In this document: in pieces, positions 37,210-46,591 of the stretch
Position numbering within the stretch: position 1 is the first letter of the stretch
Layout: every line of letters begins with the position of its first letter
NCBI GenBank assembly: GCA_964369465.1
Contig: CAYJEX010000005.1
Coordinates: forward strand, 15,739-79,738
Direction of reading: 5' to 3'
Length of the DNA: 64,000 nt
DNA from: CAYJHC01 sp964369465
GTDB taxonomy: Bacteria > Bacillota > Clostridia > Peptostreptococcales > Anaerovoracaceae
Translations under genes and position numbers: made by a program
The notes under the pieces: model-generated
Databases searched by the model: none
Seen by the model: only the letters and a program-made list of their open reading frames with translations
Told to the model about the DNA's origin: nothing

Positions 37210-38311
37210 CTTTGTTTTTCTCCTCGTTTTGTTCTATCTCCATGATTTTTTTAAACCCTTCGTCATAAGGTGGATATACAATTCCTTTATCTGTAATATA
37301 CGCCGTAATGTACTTGCTATCCGTTACATCAAATGCAGGATTAAATTTTTTAACAGTTGTGGGAGTCATAGGTTTTTCGTACCAAAGCTCGCCTATTTCC
37401 TCTCCATCCCTTTCCTCTATGACAATATCTGCTCCCGTAGGTGTTTCTAAATCTATAGTACTTATAGGAGCATACATATAAAAAGGTATTCCAAATTCTT
37501 TTGCCATAATAGCTACTTGCATTGTACCAATTTTATTTGCACCATCTCCATTTGCGGCAGCTCTATCACATCCTACAATTACCGCATCTATAAGTCCTTT
37601 TTTCATGACCGTTCCTGCCATATTATCACATATCAATGTGACATCTATTCCCGCTTTGTCCAATTCAAAAGCTGTTAATCTAGCTCCTTGAAGTAACGGT
37701 CTCGTTTCATCTGCATATACTTTGAAATTGTATCCTTTTTCCTGCCCTAAATATATGCTCGCCAAGCAAGTTCCATATTTAGCCGTTGCTAATGTTCCAG
37801 CATTACAATGCGTAAGTATTCCCATGTTTGGTTTTAAAAGCGAGAGTCCATATTCTCCCATATTAATAGAAGATTCAATATCTTCTTTTCTAATCAAATC
37901 TACTTCTTTAAATATCTCTTCTTTTATGTATGCAATTTTTTCTTTTTCCGGCAAATCAACACATAGTCCCTCTTCCAAGGCCGCTGATTTTTTTGTAATT
38001 CTATTTATTGCCCAAAAAAGATTGACTGCAGTAGGCCTAGATGATTTCAGATAGTCTCCTGTATCTGTAATTCTAGCATGAATTTCGTCAGAAGAATTAA
38101 ATTCCAAATCTTTTATATCTATATACATTCCATAAGCAGCTGCAACTCCTATTGCAGGTGCTCCCCTAACTGCTAGTATCTTTATTGCTCTCCATACTTC
38201 TTCTCGATTACATAATTCTATATATTTTTCCTCATTCGGCAAAAGCGTTTGATCAATAATAAACAACTTGTCATTCTCCATATATACAGGTTCAATTACA
38301 TTTATTTTCAT
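37199..38311 (-). CDS. mtnA: S-methyl-5-thioribose-1-phosphate isomerase
   Basis: Isomerase of methionine salvage converting methylthioribose-1-phosphate to the ribulose form, of the eIF-2B alpha/beta/delta family. Motifs are RGAPAIGVAAAYGMY, the catalytic Cys in ILTHCNAGTLAT (about 160) and the Asp in VIVGCDRAAANGDGANKIGT (about 245). 370 residues is slightly long. No other mtn genes are nearby, so it may serve 5-deoxyribose-phosphate disposal instead. It heads the transcript mtnA-scpA-scpB. Confidence 0.93.
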   Translation of the reverse strand: MKINVIEPVYMENDKLFIIDQTLLPNEEKYIELCNREEVWRAIKILAVRGAPAIGVAAAYGMYIDIKDLEFNSSDEIHARITDTGDYLKSSRPTAVNLFWAINRITKKSAALEEGLCVDLPEKEKIAYIKEEIFKEVDLIRKEDIESSINMGEYGLSLLKPNMGILTHCNAGTLATAKYGTCLASIYLGQEKGYNFKVYADETRPLLQGARLTAFELDKAGIDVTLICDNMAGTVMKKGLIDAVIVGCDRAAANGDGANKIGTMQVAIMAKEFGIPFYMYAPISTIDLETPTGADIVIEERDGEEIGELWYEKPMTPTTVKKFNPAFDVTDSKYITAYITDKGIVYPPYDEGFKKIMEIEQNEEKNKDVI

Positions 38312-38508
38312 ATATCAATATCCTTTCAAAATATTTCTCATATAAATAACATCGTCTTCTTTGATTCTATTTCCGACTCCATATTCGAAGTAATGTCGAG
38401 TTTAACAAAAGTGCAATTTTTCTTTCACTACATACACAATAATTATAACACATTGAAATCAGCTCGATTCGATTTTGTTGACTTTTTTGAAAATTACCTC
38501 ACCATTTG

Positions 38509-38537
38509 TTGATAACATATTCTAAAAAAGATATAAT
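38509..38537 (+). promoter_or_regulatory. Sigma-A promoter of the aldo/keto reductase
   Basis: TTGATA (38509-38514), 17 bases, TATAAT (38532-38537), 60 nt upstream of the start. Confidence 0.8.
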
Positions 38538-38597
38538 TACCATGAGAAATGTAGTAAAATATCAAACTGCATATTTTTCATTAGGAAGGAGAACAAA

Positions 38598-39725
38598 ATG
38601 CAATACAGACAATTTAACAAATCTGGCGATAACATTACCTTATTTGGCCTTGGCACAATGAGAATGCCAACAAACGACGATAAAAAGATTGATGAACCTG
38701 CCGCAATAAAAATGATCCGCAACACAATAGATCAAGGAGTGAACTATGTGGACACAGCCTATATGTACCATGATTTCTGTGCGGAAAAAGTAGTGGGAAA
38801 AGCATTACAAGATGGATATAGGGAAAAAGTTTTTTTAGCAAATAAAATGCCCGTTTGGCTCGTTAATAACGAAGCAGAGATGGAGCAACTTTTCCAAAAG
38901 CAGTTAGAAAATTGTCAAACTGACCACTTTGATTTTTATCTACTCCATAACGTCACGCAAGCTATATGGAAGAGAGCAGAAAAATTCAAATGTCTAGAAT
39001 TTTTAGAAAAAATGAAAGCCAAAGGCAAAATAAAACATTTGGGATTTTCTTTTCATGACGAATATGATTTTTTCAGGGAAGTTGTAGATGCACACCCATG
39101 GGATTTTTGCCAAATACAATTAAATATTATGGATATGGATTATCAAGCTGGTGTAGCTGGATTAGAATATGCAGCTGCAAAAAATCTACCTGTAATCATC
39201 ATGGAGCCAGCTAAAGGAGGAAAGATTGTCGACAAACTTCCTCCTACAGTTTCTGAATACTGGAAATCCGCACCAAAACAAAGAAAGCCAATTGAATGGG
39301 CATTAAAATGGCTTGCAAATTTCGATTCAGTTTTGACCATTTTATGTGGCGTTCATTCCGAAGAACAAATGCTGGAAAATCTAAGTATACTAAATGAATC
39401 AAAATCCAATAGTTTGACAGAAGATGAACTTGCCATTATAAAAAAGGTCTCTGAAGAATATAACAAACTAATAAAATACTCATGTACAAGTTGCGAGTAT
39501 TGTTTGCCGTGTCCTGAAAAAATTGATATTCCAACTATAATAGGCCTTAGAAATGATTGGGAACTGTATTGTCATTCTGAAAAAACAGCAAACGACTATT
39601 ATCTATGGATACCAGAAGGCAGAAGAGCTTCTAACTGCACCAACTGCGAGAAGTGCATGATAAAATGCCCTCAGCAATTACCTATTCCTAACATCATGAA
39701 AGAATGTTGCGAAATATTCGAATGA
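38598..39725 (+). CDS. Aldo/keto reductase with C-terminal 4Fe-4S ferredoxin domain
   Basis: A 375-residue protein. Residues 1-280 form the aldo/keto reductase barrel: YRQFNKSGDNITLFGLGTMR, then VDTAYMYHD with the catalytic Asp/Tyr, and HLGFSFHDEY. The C-terminal 100 residues hold two cysteine clusters, CTSCEYCLPCP and CTNCEKCMIKCPQ, each suited to a 4Fe-4S centre. This combined family is common in anaerobic Clostridia and is thought to couple a ferredoxin-like electron path to carbonyl reduction; the substrate is unknown. It is monocistronic, with AAGGAG upstream and a terminator downstream. Confidence 0.9.
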   Translation: MQYRQFNKSGDNITLFGLGTMRMPTNDDKKIDEPAAIKMIRNTIDQGVNYVDTAYMYHDFCAEKVVGKALQDGYREKVFLANKMPVWLVNNEAEMEQLFQKQLENCQTDHFDFYLLHNVTQAIWKRAEKFKCLEFLEKMKAKGKIKHLGFSFHDEYDFFREVVDAHPWDFCQIQLNIMDMDYQAGVAGLEYAAAKNLPVIIMEPAKGGKIVDKLPPTVSEYWKSAPKQRKPIEWALKWLANFDSVLTILCGVHSEEQMLENLSILNESKSNSLTEDELAIIKKVSEEYNKLIKYSCTSCEYCLPCPEKIDIPTIIGLRNDWELYCHSEKTANDYYLWIPEGRRASNCTNCEKCMIKCPQQLPIPNIMKECCEIFE

Positions 39726-39777
39726 CAATTAATATAGAAACTATTTTGTTATATAAAATGTTTTCTCGAACAAACTC

Positions 39778-39810
39778 AAAGCCCTTCATCGTATTCGAAT
39801 GAAGGGCTTT
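39778..39810. terminator. Bidirectional terminator
   Basis: AAAGCCCTTCAT (39778-39789) pairs with ATGAAGGGCTTT (39799-39810), nine-base loop, between the convergent aldo/keto reductase and saccharopine-dehydrogenase-like genes. Confidence 0.85.
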
Positions 39811-39882
39811 ATACTTTAAATTAATATTTTTGGACACTCGATATCACAACAGTAATATCCTTTTTTTCTGAAAATATGTTGC

Positions 39883-41157
39883 TTAAATGCTTGCTTGAAT
39901 TTTTGCCAAAGCTTGCTCGTTTATTGAATCCGCATATTCAGAATCCATTTCTTTCATCCCACCTGGGAATTCATATTTTGCCATAAGGTCTACAAAATAT
40001 TTTGGCTCAAATTGCTCTGGGTTGCAAACTCCAACGCCTTCCCATTTACCTGTAGCAATAAGTTCTAGCATTATAACTGGGTTAAATGCAGTTTGTGCAA
40101 CTACTGCGTTTGTGCCATATTTTTTTACACATTCTTCGTTATCTGCTACTTGATATAAGTAAACTGATCTTTTCTTTCCATCTTTAAGTCCAGTTACCCA
40201 AGTACCTGCGCAACCTTTTCCTGTCATTTTCAAAGTAGCTTCTGTAGGATCTGGAATTACCTTACATAAGAAATCTCTTGGTGCTATTTCAGTGTCTCCA
40301 ATTTTGATTTTTTCCCAAGCTTCTGCCATTCCCATTTCTCTTAAGTTAAGTAGTATTTCTCTAAGTTCTCTAGGAACACCAAATTTAAAAGTAACTCTTT
40401 CACAGTCAATATGTCTTGGAACCATAAGAACTTCTTCGTGCTCTACGTTAATTACTTCTACTTCTCCTATTCCACCTGGGAAATCAAACATCTCAGCTTC
40501 TGAGAAGTTCTCAGTAGTGAACCATCCTTTGTCTTTTTCCCAAACAACTGGAGGGTTCAAACATTCTTCTATAGTAGTCCATACTGAGAATCCAAAATAT
40601 CCAACATCCTCTCCATCATAATTGTCACCATCTCTAACGTTTACTTCATGTACTACATCAAACAAATATTTTTCTGCATACTTTGCATATACATTAGCCA
40701 TTCCAGGTTCTACTCCTGAGCCTGCAAGTGCCAATATTCCTTTTTTCTTCCAATCTTCATCTTTTGCATATTGATAGTCGCCCAATTTAATATGGCATTT
40801 ATTATATGGATCTTCCGGATGCACTTTAGATAGAGTCATTGCACAATCCATATATCCTATCCCTAAATCGTAACAAGTGTCAAATATGTTTTCGTTAAAG
40901 TTTGGCGGGCAAGCATTCAAAACAAATGTGATATCATGTTTTTTAGCTACTTCTTTAATGCTCTCAGAGTCCTTTGCATTTACAAACTCGCCAACAAATC
41001 TTTCATCAGCACATCCCTCAGCAACTGCTTTCGCTCTTGCTTCATCAAAATCCGAAACAACAACTTTTTCAGCCCACATTCCACCTTCGCCAGCTCTTTT
41101 AATTATTTTTGCAGCAGAATTCCCTACTCCACCAGCACCTAAAATTAATAATCTCAT
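39883..41157 (-). CDS. Saccharopine dehydrogenase-family oxidoreductase
   Basis: A 424-residue NAD(P)-binding protein. The N-terminal Rossmann motif is LLILGAGGVGNSAAKII. The rest follows the saccharopine dehydrogenase / carboxynorspermidine dehydrogenase fold (NACPPNFNENIFDTC, YMDCAM, GSGVEPGMANVYAKY). Its substrate cannot be decided: a lysine- or polyamine-derived imine is plausible. A good ribosome site (AGGAGAAAC) precedes the ATG. It stands alone on the minus strand, 260 nt from the DMT transporter; that spacer shows no clear promoter or RNA element. Confidence 0.85.
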   Translation of the reverse strand: MRLLILGAGGVGNSAAKIIKRAGEGGMWAEKVVVSDFDEARAKAVAEGCADERFVGEFVNAKDSESIKEVAKKHDITFVLNACPPNFNENIFDTCYDLGIGYMDCAMTLSKVHPEDPYNKCHIKLGDYQYAKDEDWKKKGILALAGSGVEPGMANVYAKYAEKYLFDVVHEVNVRDGDNYDGEDVGYFGFSVWTTIEECLNPPVVWEKDKGWFTTENFSEAEMFDFPGGIGEVEVINVEHEEVLMVPRHIDCERVTFKFGVPRELREILLNLREMGMAEAWEKIKIGDTEIAPRDFLCKVIPDPTEATLKMTGKGCAGTWVTGLKDGKKRSVYLYQVADNEECVKKYGTNAVVAQTAFNPVIMLELIATGKWEGVGVCNPEQFEPKYFVDLMAKYEFPGGMKEMDSEYADSINEQALAKIQASI

Positions 41158-41417
41158 GTTTCTCCTCCTATTTCTTTGCTCGTAGCCTATTTAAAATTTG
41201 TTGAAAAATATATGTCCTAAGTTTTAGCAAAAAGGCATTCAACTTACCTTTTACTATATACTCTTATTTTAACAATACAGTTTAAATTTACAATAATGTT
41301 TTTGCTAAGGAAATGTATTACTTTGCTCAATTTTTCAGCTTCAAGTTTCAGATGAGGGTTTAATGTACTATTTTGTTCTAGTTATTTGATATATATGCAC
41401 TTTTATCTAAAATACAG

Positions 41418-42311
41418 CTATTCGCGTACAACAATCTTGTTTTGTTTCTTCGGAAGATTAGCTATCAAAACAGCGAACATAATCAGTGCTCCACCAATTA
41501 TCATGTTCGAAGTAAGTATGTCACCAATAAGTAGATAGCCAAAAATACATGCAATTAAAGGCTCTACAGTATTAATAATAGCTGCGTTTCCTGCACCTAT
41601 CATTTTGACACCTATTGCGTTGAGCAATATAGCTAAAAACGCACAAACTATTGCCAGGAACATAATATATCCCCACTGTAGCGAATTTTCCATAACAAGT
41701 GGTTTTTCTGAAATGAGACATCTTACCAAATTAAACAGAGCCGACATTCCTAGAATATATCCCGACACAACAAACGAATTCATTTTCTTTATTGGCGGAG
41801 ATGCCAATCCAAATATGTAAAAAACATATGAAATAGCAGTACCAAAAGCGAAAACTATTCCAATAATATTTCCTGACATATTAGGCGACCAAATTACAAG
41901 CGTCATTCCTACCATTGAAATAAAGACAGCAATAATTTTGCTCCCCCTAACAGGCTCTATCCTCCTAATCATCTCTACCGCAACAATTATTGCAGGAAAT
42001 GTAAAAGAAACAATAGTTGCTAGAGATCCCGAAATATAATCAAATGCCATATAAAGTGTTGTCGCTATTCCTATATAAGCTATGCATACGAGAAGCAAGG
42101 GCTTTATTTCCTCTTTCTTAGGCTTAAACGATATTTTTTTCAAAATAATATACGCCCACAAAAAAATAGCAGAGTAGAAGAATTTACCAAATAGTAAAGT
42201 TTCAGTCTCCATCCCTGCCTCAAACGACAAAAATGAAACGGAAGGGACAAGCCCATACGCTATCGTTGTCCCAAACACGCACATCATTCCAATTATTTTC
42301 GTCTTATTCAT
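41418..42311 (-). CDS. DMT-family (EamA) transporter
   Basis: A 297-residue membrane protein with ten hydrophobic helices in two EamA repeats, typical of drug/metabolite transporters that export amino acids or related metabolites. The N terminus reads MCVFGTTIAYGLVPSVSF. Its ATG overlaps the stop of the AraC regulator (ATGA), so the two are cotranscribed and probably functionally linked. Confidence 0.9.
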   Translation of the reverse strand: MNKTKIIGMMCVFGTTIAYGLVPSVSFLSFEAGMETETLLFGKFFYSAIFLWAYIILKKISFKPKKEEIKPLLLVCIAYIGIATTLYMAFDYISGSLATIVSFTFPAIIVAVEMIRRIEPVRGSKIIAVFISMVGMTLVIWSPNMSGNIIGIVFAFGTAISYVFYIFGLASPPIKKMNSFVVSGYILGMSALFNLVRCLISEKPLVMENSLQWGYIMFLAIVCAFLAILLNAIGVKMIGAGNAAIINTVEPLIACIFGYLLIGDILTSNMIIGGALIMFAVLIANLPKKQNKIVVRE

Positions 42312-43915
42312 TTATTGTTTTCATTTTCCTCATCTATCAATATAAGCTCGCTCTCCATACTATTTAGAATCGATCTAACTAGTACATTTTCTCCCGCCGG
42401 AATCGACTCATAATCAACTTTTGGAAATCCTCTTATAGCAGCAATAACTTTGTCTCTATCGTTAGAATAGTAAGTTCCTTCTTTTGATTTCTTTAAATTT
42501 TCCAAAACAGAAATTCTCGAAGTTCTATACCTTGCAATTCTTAAGTTACCTTTCAATCCTTTTATATTTATGAGAAGCTCTCTACCACCTACATCCTGTT
42601 TTGAAATATTTTCAATTTCTTCAAAATGTTCTATGGATAGTATTTCATCAACCAATTCAGAGTCAGCATATGAAACTAAAATACTATATTGTGTTTTACC
42701 GTCTCGCTCATCTATATTTTTCGCAACAATATAGTTGCTTCCCTCTTTTACTATTCTATCTCCTATTCCTTTAAACATTTGGAATGGCTTAACCAATGTC
42801 AATGCCTTACCTTTTGCAAAAACTTCAAGTATAGATTTTTCTTTAAAGGAAGTAATTGAACTCTCTGTCCCATCAATTTCGATAGCATACGATCTAAAGT
42901 TATTTTGGTTCTTATATTCCTCGTACTGATTTCCAACGTAATATTTAATGGCTTCTTCAATTTCAGGAACTGTTGCCCTCTCAATAACAGCCATCGACTT
43001 CCTATTGCTAGTCTTCCCTGCATATTTTTCTCTATATTCTGAAGGAGGCATTCCAAACCACTGTTCAAAATGTTTGACAAAATATCTCAAGGCTGAAAAT
43101 CCGCATTCTTCTGCAATAGCACCCATTTTTTTTCTTGTATCCAGAACCAACTTTTCTGATTCTTCAACACGAATAAAATTTAATAGGCCTTGAAAGCTAA
43201 GCCCCGTAGATTCTTTAATAACATGCGAAAGATAAAACAAACTAAGATGCTCGTTATCAGCAATTTCGTTCAAAGTTAGCTTTCTATGATAATTATCATA
43301 CATATATGTAGTAATCCTCATAAGCCTTCCTGACAATATCTTATTTTCTTTTTTCCACTTACAGTTGACAAATTTTCCATCTTCCAACAAAAAATGTTGA
43401 AAGTCAGAGAGCAACAAACTAATCATATTGTGTGTTTTTTCAATTATTCTATGTTCATAGCCATATCCTTTTTGTATCATTTCCACCATTATCTTGGAAA
43501 TAATAGCTTTTAACATTTCTAGATGTTCATCATCGCCATCATCGCTATCAACACCAGAAACAAAAAAATTGTTTTCTAATTTTCCTTCATAGTATTTTGA
43601 ATAATATTTAAGGTCTATATGTAGAATAAGTACCATGTTAGGTTCTCCTTCTACAGCCTCAAAGCTATGCATTTCTCTTTCATTAAAGAAATAAATATCA
43701 CCCTCTTTTAATCGATAAGAGTAATGCCCATTTCTCATATTAATGTTACCTTTTAACAAATATACTATTTCCAAATCATCATGAAAATGAATTGGATGCT
43801 CGATATAATTGCCAACCGTTATAGAAATAGGTATATCTTCTGCATAATATATTTTTTCCTTCATATCCCTTTTGCTCCCATTTTTCAGCAAATTCTCAGA
43901 TTCCATAGGCAACAT
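42308..43915 (-). CDS. AraC-family regulator with cupin N terminus and GH39-like C-terminal extension
   Basis: Residues 1-110 form a cupin sensor (HPIHFHDDLEIVYLLKG). Residues about 200-310 are the two-helix AraC DNA-binding domain (LTLNEIADNEHLSLFYLSHV, then GAIAEECGFSALRYFVKHF). An extra 220-residue C-terminal part contains KPFQMFKGIGDRIV and ILVSYADSE, then INIKGLKGNLRIARY. It resembles the C-terminal beta-sandwich of GH39 beta-xylosidases, as seen in other Firmicute AraC proteins, but has no catalytic barrel. This homology is a judgement by eye. The start is uncertain (43915, 43906 or 43864); none has a strong ribosome site. It is cotranscribed with the DMT transporter. Confidence 0.85.
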   Translation of the reverse strand: MLPMESENLLKNGSKRDMKEKIYYAEDIPISITVGNYIEHPIHFHDDLEIVYLLKGNINMRNGHYSYRLKEGDIYFFNEREMHSFEAVEGEPNMVLILHIDLKYYSKYYEGKLENNFFVSGVDSDDGDDEHLEMLKAIISKIMVEMIQKGYGYEHRIIEKTHNMISLLLSDFQHFLLEDGKFVNCKWKKENKILSGRLMRITTYMYDNYHRKLTLNEIADNEHLSLFYLSHVIKESTGLSFQGLLNFIRVEESEKLVLDTRKKMGAIAEECGFSALRYFVKHFEQWFGMPPSEYREKYAGKTSNRKSMAVIERATVPEIEEAIKYYVGNQYEEYKNQNNFRSYAIEIDGTESSITSFKEKSILEVFAKGKALTLVKPFQMFKGIGDRIVKEGSNYIVAKNIDERDGKTQYSILVSYADSELVDEILSIEHFEEIENISKQDVGGRELLINIKGLKGNLRIARYRTSRISVLENLKKSKEGTYYSNDRDKVIAAIRGFPKVDYESIPAGENVLVRSILNSMESELILIDEENENNK

Positions 43916-44049
43916 TTCAAATTATCTTGCCCTTATTTTCTTAAACTCCTGCTTACATAGATTTTTCTTACATGTAAATTATATAACATATCACAGAAAT
44001 TATCTACAAAAAATATAATAAATTTGCTATATATTTCCTTTCGCAGTAT

Positions 44050-44083
44050 AAAAAAGATAGAATTCGAAATTTCTATCTTTTTT
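44050..44083 (-). terminator. Terminator of the kdd-kam operon
   Basis: Perfect 13-bp arms AAAAAAGATAGAA/TTCTATCTTTTTT around an eight-base loop, about 90 nt after the kamE stop; it can work in both directions. Confidence 0.87.
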
Positions 44084-44170
44084 ATTTTTCTTCATTATGA
44101 TTTTTGCGATATATGACAAAATTGTACTTCTTCTATAATTCGATGTTATTTAGATTTATCCGTTATATTA

Positions 44171-44947
44171 TCAAAGCGTTTTCGCTTTTCTTTTTACCAT
44201 TTCTGTCAATATAAACGAAGCTACATGCTCTGCATATGTATGCGCACCAAAGCCCGCATCATATCCAAGCTCCTGTGCAAGTTCATGTGAAATCCTTGGC
44301 CCTCCACAACACAGCACAACTTTATCCCTCATGCCTTCCGCCTCCAATAGCTCTACCATATTTGTAAGATTTTGAATATGTATATCTTTTTGTGTAACAG
44401 TTTGGGAAATAATTATTGCATCAGCATTTAACTCCTTCGCTTTTGCAATAAGAGCTTCGTTTGGAACTTGACTTCCCATATTATATGCTTCTATGCCTTC
44501 ATATCTTTCTAAGCCATAATGCCCATGAAACCCTTTCATATTCATTATCGCATCTATTCCCACAGTATGCGCATCCGTTCCAGTAGACGCCCCTACAATC
44601 ACAACATCTTTTTTTATATTTTCTTTTATATATTTTCCGCACTCTATTCTATCCATTATATCTACTTCTACTTTTGTAACTTTAATGTCAGTATAGTCTA
44701 TTGTATGTTTGCATTTGCCATAAACAACAAAGAAAGTAAATCCGTCTTTTAAATCTTTTGCAAATACAACGCTCGGCTCTTCTAGTCCCATTTGTTTTAC
44801 AAGTATTTTTGCGGCCTCATTCCCTTCCTCACCATAAGGGACAGGAAGCGTAAAAGAAAGTTGAACTTGTCCATCGTTAAGCGTGTCGCCATAAGGTTTT
44901 ACTTTTGTTAAATCTACTTTTGCAATATCGTTATTACTATTCTTCAT
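44171..44947 (-). CDS. kamE: Lysine 5,6-aminomutase beta subunit
   Basis: Adenosylcobalamin-binding subunit of lysine 5,6-aminomutase, which moves the 6-amino group of beta-lysine (or lysine) to carbon 5. The dimerisation part and the Rossmann cobalamin domain are visible. VIVGASTGTDAHTVGIDAI carries the His that replaces the dimethylbenzimidazole ligand, and GFHGHYGLERYEG follows. 258 residues matches the known subunit. The ATG overlaps the kamD stop (TAATG). Confidence 0.96.
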   Translation of the reverse strand: MKNSNNDIAKVDLTKVKPYGDTLNDGQVQLSFTLPVPYGEEGNEAAKILVKQMGLEEPSVVFAKDLKDGFTFFVVYGKCKHTIDYTDIKVTKVEVDIMDRIECGKYIKENIKKDVVIVGASTGTDAHTVGIDAIMNMKGFHGHYGLERYEGIEAYNMGSQVPNEALIAKAKELNADAIIISQTVTQKDIHIQNLTNMVELLEAEGMRDKVVLCCGGPRISHELAQELGYDAGFGAHTYAEHVASFILTEMVKRKAKTL

Positions 44948-46491
44948 TACTTTGCACCTCCCATCATTAGAGGAATAAATGGGTTAATATATCCTTCATC
45001 CTTCATAGCTACACCATCTAATCCTTTTCCGCCATCTTTAGGTCTTTTTATTCCTGCAAATTTCCCATTTTCTAATGTATAGAATAATCCATCTTTTTCA
45101 ATTTGGTGAAGTAATTCATCTGCTTCGACAAGTACCTTTTGCGCCCTTCTTTGAATTATTCCATCTTTTTTAAACTCAATTTCATCACCAAGATGTCTCG
45201 CATTATTAAAAACATAGCTCGCATTTTCTAAAGCCAAATATCTATCTTGTATATGTGGTGTATGAATAGCTTCCGTCATCATTCCCAAAAGCTGCAACGA
45301 TTGCCCCGTAGTAATTGCAATCATATTGAACATTGCATCTTGCACGTGACCTTTGAATATATTTCCAGTCATAAACTTTGTTGGAGGCATATATTTCAGT
45401 GAAGCATTTGGGAAAATCTCTTTTGCCATTTGTGCTTGTGCCAATTCTAGCAAAAAACCATCCTCTGTATCTGGGTCCATTTCAAATGCATGCCCTAATC
45501 CCATTTGCTCTTCTTTAATATTTGCAAGAACGGCGAATTGTTCATTTATAAATTGCGAAGCAAGAACTGTATGAGCTTCTTCAATTGCGTCTGATGTAGT
45601 TAAATAATTATCCTCTCCCGTATTAAAAATACTTCCACAATATCCAATAATCACTCTTGAAAAAAACTGATCTATCAACGTTCTTTTCATGTTTATATCT
45701 CTAAACAATATTCCATATAGTGCATCATTGAGCATTACATCTAATCTTTCAATAGCTCCCATAGCCGCAATTTCTGGCATGCACATCCCCGAAGAATAGT
45801 TACATAATCGAATATATTTCCCAACTTCTTCTCCTACTTCATCCAACGCTTCTCTCATTATCTTGAAATTTTCCTGTGTCGCATATGTTCCTCCAAAACC
45901 TTCTGTTGTAGCACCATATGGCACATAGTCTAACAAGCTCTGTGCTGTAGTCCGAATAACCGCAATAATATCAGCACCTTGCCTTGCTGCCGACTTTGCC
46001 TGAACAACATCTTCATATATGTTGCCTGTCGCAACGATTACATACAAGTAAGGTTTTGCTCCTTCTCCTATTTCCTTGATATAATTTTCTCTTTTTTCAG
46101 TTTGTTTCTTTATTTTTTTTAACATTTCTAGTGCAATACGCGTAACTTCTTTCTCTATTTCTTCAGGCGAATGCGTTGGAAGTTCAGTAATATTAATTTC
46201 TCCTACAGAGACTTTTTCAGCTATTTCTTGAGGAGAAAGTCCAGTTTCTAAAATTGCATTTCCTATCCAATAAGCCACCCCTCTTGAAAGTCCACCCGCC
46301 TCCTTTACTTGGTCAACAACAACATTGGGAAGTGGCGTTTCAACATCATCAACTCCATCTATTCCAAGCAATCTCAATATAGTCCTTTCCGTACTTACGG
46401 TTGTGTGTTTTTCAATATACTCTTGCATGTTTTTTGATATTCTAGCAGCACAACTTCTTGCACTCTTTATTATATTTGGATCTAAATTTAA
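44947..46491 (-). CDS. kamD: Lysine 5,6-aminomutase alpha subunit, 5' end in assembly gap
   Basis: PLP- and B12-dependent catalytic subunit. 514 residues are visible, starting LNLDPNIIKSARSCAARISK next to the gap. Known KamD is about 516-520 residues, so only the first few residues are missing. The substrate barrel includes ATGNIYEDVVQAKSAARQGAD and YGATTEGFGGTYATQENF. The continuous frame through the gap into kamC is an artefact. It is cotranscribed with kamE (overlap). Confidence 0.96.
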   Translation of the reverse strand, partial: LNLDPNIIKSARSCAARISKNMQEYIEKHTTVSTERTILRLLGIDGVDDVETPLPNVVVDQVKEAGGLSRGVAYWIGNAILETGLSPQEIAEKVSVGEINITELPTHSPEEIEKEVTRIALEMLKKIKKQTEKRENYIKEIGEGAKPYLYVIVATGNIYEDVVQAKSAARQGADIIAVIRTTAQSLLDYVPYGATTEGFGGTYATQENFKIMREALDEVGEEVGKYIRLCNYSSGMCMPEIAAMGAIERLDVMLNDALYGILFRDINMKRTLIDQFFSRVIIGYCGSIFNTGEDNYLTTSDAIEEAHTVLASQFINEQFAVLANIKEEQMGLGHAFEMDPDTEDGFLLELAQAQMAKEIFPNASLKYMPPTKFMTGNIFKGHVQDAMFNMIAITTGQSLQLLGMMTEAIHTPHIQDRYLALENASYVFNNARHLGDEIEFKKDGIIQRRAQKVLVEADELLHQIEKDGLFYTLENGKFAGIKRPKDGGKGLDGVAMKDEGYINPFIPLMMGGAK

Positions 46492-46591
46492 NNNNNNNNN
46501 NNNNNNNNNNNNNNNNNNNNNNNNNNNNNNNNNNNNNNNNNNNNNNNNNNNNNNNNNNNNNNNNNNNNNNNNNNNNNNNNNNNNNNNNNNN
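46492..46591. other. Assembly gap (100 N) between kamC and kamD
   Basis: Exactly 100 N, the placeholder length. It hides the kamC 3' end, the kamD ribosome site and the first kamD codons. One hundred bases is too short for the MutS-type C terminus still expected in kamC, so the true gap is probably longer. Confidence 0.97.

Noticed and set aside
38648..38663. TGGCAC within the aldo/keto reductase as a sigma-54 site
   Set aside because: It lies inside the coding region and lacks TTGC at the -12 position.
39859..39874. CodY-box-like TTTTTTCTGAAAATA
   Set aside because: It lies downstream of both flanking genes and has at least three mismatches.
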